In this document: one piece after another, positions 12,930 through 25,000 of the stretch
Layout: each line of letters starts with the position of its first letter
How positions within the stretch are numbered: position 1 is the stretch's first letter
Assembly (NCBI GenBank): GCA_035578905.1
Contig: JAQJVL010000150.1
Span: 1,697,949 to 1,761,948, forward strand
Reading direction: 5' to 3'
Source: Stictocephala bisonia
Taxonomy: Eukaryota; Arthropoda; Insecta; Hemiptera; Membracidae
Length of the DNA stretch: 64,000 nucleotides
Program-made: the position numbers and the translations under genes
The notes under the pieces: model-generated
The model's database searches: none
What the model was told of the DNA's origin: nothing
Seen by the model: only the letters and a program-made list of their open reading frames with translations

Positions 12930-13380
12930 TTTCTAGTCGTCACCGGGTCTGCCTGGTACAAAATCCTGTCTACCTCTTTGTCTTTCCATCTTCTATCTTC
13001 CATGATGTCTTCCCACACCTCCCCTCTCTTCAATACACTCTTCCTCACTCCATCTCTTCATCTGTCTCTTGGTCTTCCTCTCGGTTTCTTTCCCTGAATT
13101 TCATATTCCAACCATTTTTTCGGTATCCGTTTTTCGTCCATCCTGTTCGCCCAAACCATGTCAATCTTCCTTTTTCTATCCTTTATTGCAGCGGTTCTTC
13201 TCCTAAGCTATCTCTTATTGTCTCGTTTGTTATTCTATCTCCCTTTGTAATTCCTTTTCTCGCCCTCAAAAATCTCATTTCACTTGCTTAAATCTTGTTT
13301 TTATCCCTATTCTTTATTATCCATGATTCCGCTTCATAAGTAAAAATTGGTACGTAGTACGTTTTTTAAATAATTTCTTT
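12930..13380 (-). pseudogene. RTE-type LINE ORF C-terminus relic
   Basis: Minus-strand translation gives, in order, EMRFLRARKGITKGDRI, EEPLQ-stop-RIEKGRLTWFGR, a WNMKFRERNREEDQETDEEME-like segment (frame-shifted form of the GRP-rich tail), and WKDKEVDRILYQADP-like residues. This is the tail of RTE-clade reverse transcriptases that ends in the '..WFGH..R....P.KW.' pattern. Stops at several places. No target duplication found. Confidence 0.68.
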
Positions 13381-14147
13381 GCTTCTTTTTTGGCGTACAT
13401 CCTTGCTGTACAAAATAATAATTTAATTAAATTGTGGTAAGGTTAAATTTAATACAATTGCCTAGGAATAACTTTCTGATTTGATGTTTTATAATAAAGC
13501 ATTTTGTATGTTGCAAAATGTTGAGGCATATTTGTGAAATTTTGTTTTAATTAACCTGATTCTAAGCTGAACACGTAAATATATACGGAGTAGGTTTTGC
13601 CAAACAATTATTATTTTGACCTATAATAAAGATTATTCACTAAATTAACCTAAGTTAACATTGATTCATAAGTTTACTCTAACAAGAATTTAAGGTTTGA
13701 GTTAAATTAAAAAAGATATGCATTCCGTCCATCCATGGACAATATATCTTGCCACATTCTTTGTCTTCTCAAGTTGGTCTATTTGCTTGTATTATCATCG
13801 CTTGTATGACTGCTAAATGCGATTTGCTGGGTAAGTATTTCTTCTATCTCATTTCAAGAAATAATGTTATTTATGTACTTTCTATGCATGTCTCAAATCT
13901 TGACATTTTATCACCAGTAGCTAAAATCAAGCCTGTCTTTACTGGCAATATAGTTTTTGTTTTTTCAGAAAACTCATTTATGATAAAACAATCTCAAACC
14001 TGCTTTTTAGCAAATTTCATTTTTTCCATACATCAGTTACTTAGTGTGATTTTTTCTGACACAATACTACTCATCAATAGCAACACACTCTTTACAAGGA
14101 CGTCAAAAAGTCTTAATACTATACGTGGTAGCTATGAAACTCTATAG
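13381..14147. other. Non-coding upstream region of the transporter gene
   Basis: AT-rich. A good splice-donor match (CTGG/GTAAGT) at about 13830 could end a 5' non-coding exon of the downstream MFS gene, but nothing else supports this. Confidence 0.25.
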
Positions 14148-14593
14148 TCGGCACTGGTGGCGCAGTGCTGTAACCCAGCTACATGGGGACAAAGTGTTTG
14201 GGAGATTGTAGGCGATAGGTTGGATGCTCGGTCCTCTTAATACCGACATGGCGTCCGCTTGGTGGTTGCTATCGGCGTGGACACTACTAGAGAAGTCTGG
14301 GGTGTCCATGTTGGGTGGTAATCATTGTGCGGATGTTGTGTGGGGGAGATAACTGAGTATCAGGCTTGTCAATTAGCTGAAAATCAGACCAGCACTACGT
14401 GGTTCGGATTCCACGTAAAGGTGTAGGTCCCTGAGTTGCCCTGGCTGTTGGGCTATTAATAAATTGCCCTTTCTGAGGAATAGTTGAACTCAGTTAGTAA
14501 CCAGACTACACTCATCCACACTCATAAAACCATTCATATTCGCCTTAAAATACGCACAACGTTGTATCGGCGTCTCATATGTAAGAATGTAAG
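14148..14593 (+). mobile_element. SINE, long family (copy 1)
   Basis: Starts TCGGCACTGGTGGCGCAGTG, with a Pol III A-box-like GTGGCGCAGTG. A B-box-like GTGGTTCGGATTCCACG lies near 14399-14415. It ends in a conserved 3' module containing GGGCTATTAATAAA and ACTACACTCATC, then TCATATGTAAGAATGTAAG. A second full copy (26203-30403) is split by the insertion of a hAT-like element, and partial copies occur near 59640-59967. Its 3' module is related to that of the shorter SINE family (41312, 45001, 51712, 23945). Confidence 0.85.
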
Positions 14594-15964
14594 AATTGTT
14601 TTTAACTTAATTCTAAAAAAAATCAGTAAAACTTACTTTTTTGCACAAAACTGTACCATGTTTTATATTGTTTTGTTAAAAAACAACTAAATAACATTGT
14701 TGTATGCTTTTCGTTGTTTTATGTATATATAATCTTAATTGTAAGTAAAATGTGAAAGTTTGTAAATCTTGAGATATAAAATTCAAAAGTACCCATAATA
14801 ATAAAATATAACAACATTTACTGGAAAAATCAAAATAAGCAAAATGTGTAAACAAGGGTTCTTTTCAAAATATAGTAAAAGTTTGGTTCAAATTGTATAC
14901 GGTATATTTATTTTCAGTTTTAGAAATTTATTGAAAGTTTTATTTTTTGAAATTATGGTTATATGCAAATTTATAGACAAAACTATAGACAACTAAACAG
15001 TTTTGTTTTTATACAAGCTAGTTTATTTTATACAATATGAAATTACCTTTCAAAAAATAAAATTTTTATTTAGGTATAATGGATATAATCATTTTATTTT
15101 AATAAAACAAAATAATACAATTTTTGAAATTCGAGAAAAAACTATTTTGTAAAAAGAGTTAAACAATTATGTCCCAGTAATCTAAAAAATAAGTTTATGA
15201 GTAAAATTATGACTGTAAATCAACATAAACACATCACATAAAACCAAACATAAATCATAAGAAAAACAAGATATTACGAACAATTTTTCAGATTTACTTG
15301 TTGAGTACAGGTTTTTTACTTATATTATTTATTTTTTTGTAAAGTTTCCGTTTGGAGTATTTTAATCAAAATATAATATTTTACTCTTGAGAACATTCTG
15401 AGTTAAATGATATATATATGATAGGTTTTGAAGATTATTTGTATGGTAAAATAGCCACTAAAAATGGGCTTGTAAATTCGATACTAATGATATCTTTTGC
15501 CACTGGTGAAATACTTTAAAATACTTATCATTCCCTATTATTTGACATTTTAGCTTATCTGTTGTCATTCATTACAGACCGTTATATCAGAAAGGTGAGG
15601 CTAGGCTAGCATACGCTGAAGTAACTAATAGCCGAGCCAATTGTACAGTTCACCAAACAGTTGTCCTATTGCTTATTTGAAACAGTTACCATAGATAGCA
15701 TCACAGGCATTTGTCGCATCGCCTTGGACTGTCTTTTTCTATAGTGAATGATAGCACTGTTGAGACTGTGGCAATCCAAGCCACCAACCAAGGTACACAT
15801 GTCAACAAGTCTTTTGCAAAAGAAGGATGATTACAATCTAATCTATAGTAATATAATCTATAAACAAAGTGAGCACTTTACCATTTATAACTTGCTAAGT
15901 AAAAATGTGTTTAAATTATGAAAAAAATTAATTAATTTATTTACTTGATATTATTTTTTTACAG
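14594..15964. other. AT-rich non-coding
   Basis: No gene or clear repeat boundaries seen. It ends in a polypyrimidine tract and AG at 15963-15964, which is the acceptor of the first coding exon. Confidence 0.5.
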
Positions 15965-16063
15965 ATACATTTTAGATTAACTTGTACACCAGAGTCTTGA
16001 CTATGGTGAAAATCAATTCTCATCTTCTACCTGTTAAAGCACATTATTTCTTTTTTATGGCAG
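15965..16063 (+). CDS. MFSD6-like: MFSD6-like, exon with start codon
   Basis: Acceptor TTTTTTTACAG ends at 15964; 38 nt of 5' UTR precede ATG at 16003-16005. It codes MVKINSHLLPVKAHYFFFMA and one base of the next codon, then donor G/GTAAGTG at 16064. The motif K.HYFFF.A just before TM1 is typical of MFSD6 proteins, which supports this ATG. Because the exon starts at an acceptor, at least one non-coding exon lies upstream. Confidence 0.87.
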
Positions 16064-19000
16064 GTAAGTGTAAAATTATTTTTTTTTTTTTAAATTCAGT
16101 TTGTAATATTTGTATCTATTGATAACATTTTAAAATCTGTATCTTCTATGTTTAAAATCTTTATCCTTCAGCAGCATCATGTTTATTTTTAAACATTATA
16201 GGTCATTGAGATAATTCAAAGTATATCACCAAAGAAAATATATATTTGGTCATACTTCAGATTGTTGTATGAGCCAGATCATTATTTTATAGTAAATGGT
16301 GAATACTACTGACAAAAGTTCAGGTCAAAGCAAGGGATATGAATCTGCGCTGTCTCTAACTCAGACTCATCGTCCTGATGGCCTAGACCACTTGTCCATC
16401 GGCTCTCCTGCAGTAAAAAGTTCTCTAATCCAATTATTTTGTAGCCACATATATTGCACTAAAGTAATACCGAAAGAAAATTATATTAATATCCTGAGAA
16501 CAAAGTCACATGAAATATAGAATGACATCGTCACTCTACAACCTTAAGAGAGAGGGGGAGGGCTTGAGTGATCAGAATCTCTGGTGACATATAGCTTGGT
16601 TTACAGCCAGCCAAATTATATTCTCTATAAAAACAATGTTAAATTTTCTCGACCAAACCAGGGATATTCAGTTCAAATCCAGCTGCGGCTGGTACAACTT
16701 TAGTAGTGGCACTGGTCTATGGCTTAGTGGGCTAACTTTAAATAAACGTTGCTTGGCATGGAGATAAGTTGAAAGGATCAGTGTTTTTAATATAGTTGTA
16801 CGGAACAATACTTGTTTGCAAATTTTTACGACAGTAAGAGGAGGAGGACACGTGTTTTATCGTTTTTTTAAATACGTTTTTTGTATTTTTGTAATAACTA
16901 AGACTACATAATGTACAGTATATTAAAGTACATTTAAATAATTGGAAATTAAAATTAACATTGAAATAACTTGTAAGAAATGCATTCAATAAACTCTGAA
17001 ATTAATTAATAAAATATAGGATAGTAAAAGAAATCACATATTGAAGGGTTAAAATAAAAAAAAGGACCCTAAGCAAAATTGTCCACTAAAATACCTACTA
17101 AATGATACATCAATCATAATTTTATTGGAACTGATACATAAAATATCAGCTTATACATTTGACATTGGTCATCAAGTCAAGTTAAATCATCTTTATTTAC
17201 ATATACACAGACTTGGGAAAGTTAACAATTATTTTTAACTGAATAAAGTTAAAGTTAATCCTCTATTAAACTAACTAATTGAAGTTAAAAGTTAGAGTTC
17301 AATGAAACTAACTGATTAAAGTTAAATTTAAAAAAAGTAACTGAAATTAAAAGTTAAAAGTTAGTTTGTGTGGCATGAAAGAATACATACAATTATTTAC
17401 AAAAAAACTGTTGTCTCTTATTATTATACATAACGTAAACCGTCTGGAAACTAATTCAACACACTTTATTATTCACTCGGCAAACTTTAAAACTGAAATG
17501 AATCCACCTTCAAGTCTCCCAGTATTATCACTAACACTATGACTACGTCTTGGACAAACAACAATGGGACACGTTGGGTGTGTCTATTAATTATGGGCAG
17601 GGCAGGAAGATGGCGGAAAGGGATGGGTGTGACTCATGACTTTGTTTGTCGGCGAATACTTGGGATTGAGGAAAACGCCCGGTCTTTGACCAAAGTTTTG
17701 GACGCTTTCTCCGCCATTGTCTACATTCCACGGGACAAACGTACCTCGTTTGTAAAACTAACTGAGTTAGTTTAATCGTTAGTGAATTTGTTAACTAGTT
17801 AAAGTTAAAAGTTAAACATCCCCAAAACTAACGAATAAGTTGAAAAGTTAACAGAAAAACTAACGATTAAACTTAATCGTTAATTATTTTTAATCGTTAG
17901 TCCCAAGCCTGCATATACATAGAGTACAGAATTGCGTCAAAAAGTCTTATGAAGAAGAGATCCATGACCAAATAATTCAGCCCCCCTTAAAGTTCATTAT
18001 GTTCAGTGGACAGAGCAGATGTCATTGCGAGTGCAGAGCATGTGGGAAAGGAAAGTTTTCAAAATCAGCGCTGTAAATCTACACTAGCAGAGGTTGGTGT
18101 TATTGCAGTGGAAAATAAAGTTACGATTAGATGTAATAAATTTATAGACTGTGACTATCAATAAACAACATTTTAACTCTCAAGAAATAATAAACATTAG
18201 TGCTTCAATTGTAATTAATATGATTTGTCTGTCACCATAAAAAAAACTTGTTCACTGATGATGTGATTTCAGTTAGCTTCCATGACAATGAAATGTGAAA
18301 GCTACTTTACAGTAATCTTTTAAAAAGTAACACAAACTGGCGTTTTATTTAAAAATTCGCACAATAATATGTGTGTTTGGCACGATAAGTATAGCTTGTG
18401 ACTGAAAGAGTGTTTGTTCACAATATGTTCAAAAAGAACAATCATCTTACAGGTGATATATGCCAAACTCAAGAATGTTTACTGCTCAAAATGTAGTAGG
18501 CACACATTGTTTTTGCCCATCTATAAGCATATGCTGGTGTTGAAAACTATAGGAAAACAGGTATAAACTATAGGATATAAACATTTTTATCAAAAAATTA
18601 AACAAACATTATGATTAAAATAAAATGTTTTCCCAATGATGTATTTTATAAAAGCCTATTGCTTAGAATGTAACAGCAAGGAATATCATTCACTTGTTGA
18701 ATGTTACAAATTAATAAAAATAAGTCCACTTATAGTTTGTTTCTTTTTTCTGTTACGGTCATTACTCAGATTCATTTCAATTTTGGGTATCTATACACTT
18801 TCTAAAGTCACTTATTATTATTTTTCTTTTATAATAAAATTAGACCTAAATTTCTTTGGAAGATGTTTACATTCTGCAGAAATATTTACAATGAAAATTA
18901 AAATTATTATTTAATCAATAAAATATAGGAGGTATACTAAAAAAAACATAACTTATTTTTTAACATGTGCTTTTTATATATACATATATTTCCATAATTT

Positions 19001-22000
19001 GAAATTATATTTATGCTTAGCACCAATCTGATAACTATCAATTGTCTAAGACAATTGTTTCTCTTGAAAGTAATTAAAAACAACTTTCATGATGAAGTGT
19101 ATAACAGCCAGACACCTAGTACAGATGCACATCAAACACAATTTTGTGTATATTTTTGCTTGAGGGTTGGCTGGCTAGATGTATTGGAGACTTAAATCTT
19201 GATTTTCACATAATTCTCAAAATGTTATGAAGGATATTTAAAGTTAGGTTAGTTTGTTAGGTTAGTAAAATGTAACTTTTATGGCTATAAATAATAATTT
19301 TACTGCAAATTCAAACATATATTCAGTTTTAGATGGTTTTGTGCTGTTAATAAAAGTAAAAAGTGTAAAAGTAATAAAAGTAAAAAGAGAAACAAACGTA
19401 TCTCCAAAGTAAAAAGACCATGTGGATAGCAATTAAAGTGCTAAAGAATTTCTTTTGTTTGCTTGATTTTAGCAATGGGGCCAATCCTGCCATTTCTACC
19501 TGTAATTGGTAAGCAACTGGGCGTGTCTGAAGTGGTCATGGGTCTAATTCTATCTATAATACCTGTCATGTTTATGATCGCTAAACCTGTGTTCGGATTC
19601 ATCCTGGATTATTATCGATCTCAACGCAAGGCAGTATTCATCATGCTGGTTGTATCTACCACAATCTTCTTCTCTTTCATGCAGCTGATCCCTCCTTACG
19701 AGGGAGAAACAGTTCAACAGAAAATTCCCTGTTTATCAATCTCTGTTTGTCCAAATGCGGTAAGTGATAGTATAAAAAAAGATTGTGAGCCTGTTCATTG
19801 TAACAGTGTTTTATTATTATTGAAAAGATAAATATCTATCTTGCAAATTAATTCTATACAATCCATATTTTGACTAATAGTCGTCAAGTTTTACCTACAT
19901 GTTCCAATCAAAATACATATTGTATGATATTCATTCACCATTTTGAAAATACAAGTGATGAATAGTTGTCAGTTTGGGTTTCTCTGAAGATATTATGTTC
20001 GTCCACTTAGGTATGTTCCTAATTATTACTATAGACCCTCATTACTTAAACAATCGTTATACTTGGACACTAGCCATGGAGATTTGATGTGGCTAAATTA
20101 TTGTCTGTGGCAGGTTGTCCACAGTTCAATCCAAAGCAGATTAATGACAAATTTAACAATTTCTCAGATATTAAGTTACTGTACCTTGTAAGTATAGTAT
20201 AAAAATCATACTATAATTTTATAAGTATGAAATGTAACACCATAGATTCAGTAGGACGTACGGGGGTCGTCCAGAAAGTAAAGAACGATTGTGCATCACT
20301 TTTGGCGCCGATCCCCCACCACTGCGACTGCGTACACGCTAGTTACCTCTGGCTGTCCGGTCAGTGTGAGCCGAGTTTCGTTCCTGTGCGGTCACGCATC
20401 TTTGCTCTGTAAACTTTCAAAATGGCGGCGCCCATTGAAAATCCTGCCAAATGCAAAGTGCGCAGTGTCATTCGGTTTTTGAATGCTCAAAATGTTCAGT
20501 CTATCGAAATTTATAGGCAAATAAACACTGTTTATGGTGAGAATGTAATGAACGAATCTTCAGTGAGGAAATGGTGCATTATGTTCAACCAAGGAAGAAC
20601 CAATGTGCACGATGAAGAACGGTTTGGGAGGCCATCACTTGAGGAATTGAAGAAAAAAGTTGATGACAAAAATCAGGAAAACCGGCGATTCACTTTAACC
20701 ACTTTAAAAGACTCTATTCCAGACGTTTCTCGATCCCTCTTACATGAAATTGTGACTGAGCATCTTGGGTATAAAAAAATGTGCTCTCGGTGGGTTCCAA
20801 AGTTTCTCACAGAAGTCCACAAGACTAAACGAATGGGAGCAGCCCTTGAACTTCTTACTCGATATGATAGTGATGCTGAACAATTTCTCGATCGTATTGT
20901 GACCGGAGATGAAACTTGGGTTTCGTACAAAACTCTGGAAACAAAGCGACAATCCATGGAGTGGCATCACTCAAACTCGGCCTCGAAACCCGTACAAGAA
21001 AAATCGAATCTGAACACAAGAAAATTGATGGCAATTGTTTTTTGGGACCGCAAAGGTTTAATCCATGTCGAGTTTTTGCCAAGGGGAGAAACGGTTCAGA
21101 AGGCTATTGCGAAACCCTTCAAAGACTCAGACGTGCAATACAGAACAAAAGACGTGGCATGTTGTCAAAAAAAGTGTTTTTGATCCACGTTAAGTTACCT
21201 TAAATTCCATATACTTCAACATTTTAAATTTGACACCTCTGCAATCCACAAAGTGTCAAATTATCGAGGTTTTACTGTGATTGTATTACTGATATCTGAT
21301 TGTTAGTTCCTCTTGATAATTACTAAACTAGCAACTTATATTAGTCGCTCATTTGTGAGAGGTTTATTTTGTTGATACTATTTTAAAGATCCATTTAAGT
21401 GTCCAGAATATGACTGTGAATTGTAAATAAAATAAGTTTTCTTCATGGTTATCGGATAAAACTTGAAAGTGCAAATATTTGTAGAGGTAGCTTAAAACTG
21501 AAACCGGGGTAGGAGAAAATGTGAAGGTGAAAAGAAGCAAAATTTCATAAATAATACTAACATTTCCCAGTTCATGATTATTTCACACAATGTGGGTTGA
21601 TACATTTTATTAATCCATAACAATTATTGATAAAGTTGGAAATTGCCATCTGCACAGTTTTTATACACTTTTTTTGTTCTTTTGAAGTGAAATGATATTA
21701 GTACAATGATAACAAAATGTACAAGTAGAGATTTAACTGCAATATTTCTTTTTAAAAGTTAATTTTTGTTGTATAATAATAATATGTCTTCAGTTTAAGC
21801 CTACTATTTATTATGTTCACACTGCTATGAAAAAGTCACACAGTTGTTATTTTTTTCATTTCTGTTTTTAAAACTGTTAGTTTTGATTTATTTTGAACAT
21901 TCCTAAAAACACAAGTTATTTTTGTAAATAAATCTGCAATTCAAACACTTGCATTAAATTCCATCTCAAACTATAATTGTTGATCAAGGCTTAGGAAACT

Positions 22001-25000
22001 GAAATAAAGGAAATGGGAAAAATATTTTATTTATAAATACAGTCTGCGTAAAAAATGTTTCTTGATTATTCTGTTATGAATATATTTCATTTAGTAATAA
22101 CGTGTTATGAATGTGGATAACACAAATGAAATTAAAAAAATATATATCTGCAGTTATTTGTTTGGTTTATCAGAATCGTTTTCTTAACGAGTTCAATTCT
22201 ATGGCATTGAAATAATCTCATGCTTTTGTTGATAAGATTGGTGGTAATGAAAAATTAGCATGGTTATGTAACAGGCAGCAAAATGGTTTTATAGCGCTCT
22301 TGCATTTACACCTGACTTTGTTACAAAATATCTTGTTTAATTATTACTTTTATCTAATCACTTGTAGGATTACTGATTAATTAACTTAGTGAAGTTGTTT
22401 AGTATTTCAGATAATGCTGTCACAAATTTTGACGTGATTATAATTAGCCCACTCACTATCTTTGCCAAACTGACACGGAAGGACCTTTTCAAAAAGCTTT
22501 CAATCTTATGTTTTTTTGTTTTGAGACAATTTAAATAATTTCTGTGTGTTGTTTTATTTATTTGTACTTATGATATTTCTTGATGTAGTTTTATGAAAGT
22601 GATTGTAAATAATCATGAGTATTAAAACTTGACAAATATAAGATACTTTTAATAATAAGTTTTTAAAAAATTTTACAATATATGAAGGCACAGAACTAAG
22701 ATAGTTAACATAATGCCCAATCAATTCTTAGTATAATATGTTAAAAAAACTTTAACTATATCTTACTAACAGGAAACGATGTGTATAAACCAGCTAGTTA
22801 ACAGAATATTCCTTAAACTTTTTAAGTTGAAGTGTAAATCTAAGTTTAATTAAATTATAGTTGAGATAAATATCAAGCAACTATTTTCAGTTTTTTATTA
22901 AATATGCTTGGACTGTTATCCAGCAAATGTACAAGTTTAGCCAAAAATATCAATTTTAAAATGTTCAGTATTTAAATAATTTTGTATCTTCATTGTGGCT
23001 ATTGTCAGAGAAGCAGGGAAAAGTTAGGGAATTGTATGTTTTTAAAAATGTAAGGGAAAGTCAGAGCATGTCACTTAGTCAGGGAGTTTTCTTCAATGTA
23101 ATTTGTGACATATGTTAATATTTGTGTATAATATTCAGCAACGAGTTGAGAATTCCTATTTAAATATAAAAAAAAGCCCATTTTCAATATTTTTCTGTAC
23201 ATAATAAATATGTTTCATATATTTTTTCTTAATTATTAACTGTGTGTGTGCGTGTGTGTGTGAGAGACTGATTTTAATAAGTCAGATTTAAAGTGTATTG
23301 TTCAACCCAGGTCTGATTAATACAACTAACCAAAACTACAAAATTAAAGGTAGTATAACAATTTTTGTTAGGATTTATAACTACAGATCACAATCACTAA
23401 ACAATGGAGCTACAATAAATAACCATACATCTACTATTGTTTTAAAATATCAAAAAAGGAATCTTGAACCGATGATTCCTGCACCGATGTACCGATTCCT
23501 GCACTAGTCCTCAGCTAAAAACTTAAAAATGTTTCACCTCAGACAGAGTGTACTGTACTGCACTGTAAAGAGTATTTTTCAGTTGTTAAAAGCTCTTTCA
23601 ACAATAAAGCAATACTATTGTTTTAAAAGTTCACAGGCAATATTTATTTGATATGAAATTTTTAAGTTGAAATTTGTATGCAGACATGCAGATTTTCAAG
23701 AGTCGCAGCCCATAAGTAATAAGATAGTAAATCTTATTGAGGGAGCTCATGTACCGGGAGAGCTAACTTTTATTTATATACTTTTTTATTTTTCAACGCC
23801 ACAAGCATGTTGCATTGAGTATTCTAACATTGTTATAGATTAACGGTCCAAACCCATTGAGCTAAATTTAGTTGTACCTTCCGGGATTTGAACGTGACCT
23901 TTTGCATTGAAGTCAGGAGTGCTAACCATTAAGATAGCAAGAGGCCAATGATGCTGATAGTAAGATTTAGGCGAGTATGGATTTCGAATGAGTCTGATGA
24001 GTTAATGTAGTCGTTTTTACAAACTCCGTAGAGAGTCTCATTAGCTAATAGCACAATAACAAATGAACAGTTGGTGATTAACAGCTGATTCCTTTCAAAA
24101 TTGGTTATATCTCTGATTGGGATCAACCTGAGAAGCGTATGAAGGTGGGCTTGAACCAACTATGCTACCGACCAATCATTCAGGAGTAGCTATGTCTGAT
24201 ATTCAACATTTAAAAACCTCTTGTAATTTTTTAAAATTAATTTTTACCAAGAAGAAAAGCATTTCTCTTTTAAAGTAATGTTGACTTAAATTTAATGTCG
24301 TACAGTTTTTTTAAGAGATGTTAGCTGAACATGTATGATTGCAGAGTGTGTGGGAGAAAGGCAGTGCTGCCTGTCAGCTGGTCATCTCAAATGAGACTGA
24401 CCCAGTCAAGGTCCAACATATGTCTGAGCGGGAACCATTGTATTGCTCTGAAGCTCCCTTGCTCTGCTCACCGAGCTACCCTCTAGTTGAACTACATTGT
24501 GTGAGTCAGTCGCAAGGTTTCTACTCCAGTCCCACCTTCTGGGCCTTCTTTGTACTGCTCTCACTAGCCAGTGTTGGCTACAATGTTGCTAACAGCGTGA
24601 GCGATGCAATCTGCTTTGATGTTCTCGGTGAGTTTATAAGAAGCAAAGAAATGTAAGTTTTTTAGAGATATATTTACAAAAGATGGGGTTTTTCATTATT
24701 TTGTTTTGTCATTTGCCACAACAAGTTTCAGTTGCAAAACAACATTGTTTCGTGTTATTTCCTAGTGAAGAGATAAGGACTCTTAAAATGTCCATAAACT
24801 TGTTAAAAATACCAGAAAACTAGTTAATCTGGGCACACTGTGTTTAAGTTAGCCCAAAGACAAGAAATACTGAGATTTGAAACATGTTCTTAATATGTTT
24901 TTAAAGTTTATATTTTTATCAGTAATTTACTTTTTATTAGAAACAGTGAAAACATCATGCAAATTCACTGAACAATTGGAATGTGTTGATCTCTTTTATT

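Larger units (their letters stand above)
19760..24344 (+). other. MFSD6-like intron 2
   Basis: Contains a truncated mariner (20261-about 21200), a GT-rich microsatellite (23241-23265) and a minus-strand SINE pair (23815-24172). The rest is AT-rich and featureless. Confidence 0.75.

Noticed and set aside
13749..14147. 132-codon open frame starting with a signal-like segment and containing a GTAAGT
   Set aside because: Not conserved-looking; the donor-like site may be a non-coding exon end, but there is no second line of evidence.
17539..17775. Open frame inside the hAT MITE
   Set aside because: No domain, no codon signal, enclosed by MITE subterminal repeats.
23815..23944. Possible tRNA gene from A and B boxes
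   Set aside because: No cloverleaf can be formed; the same body recurs at 50445, so it is a SINE. The same applies at 40235, 41312 and 51165.
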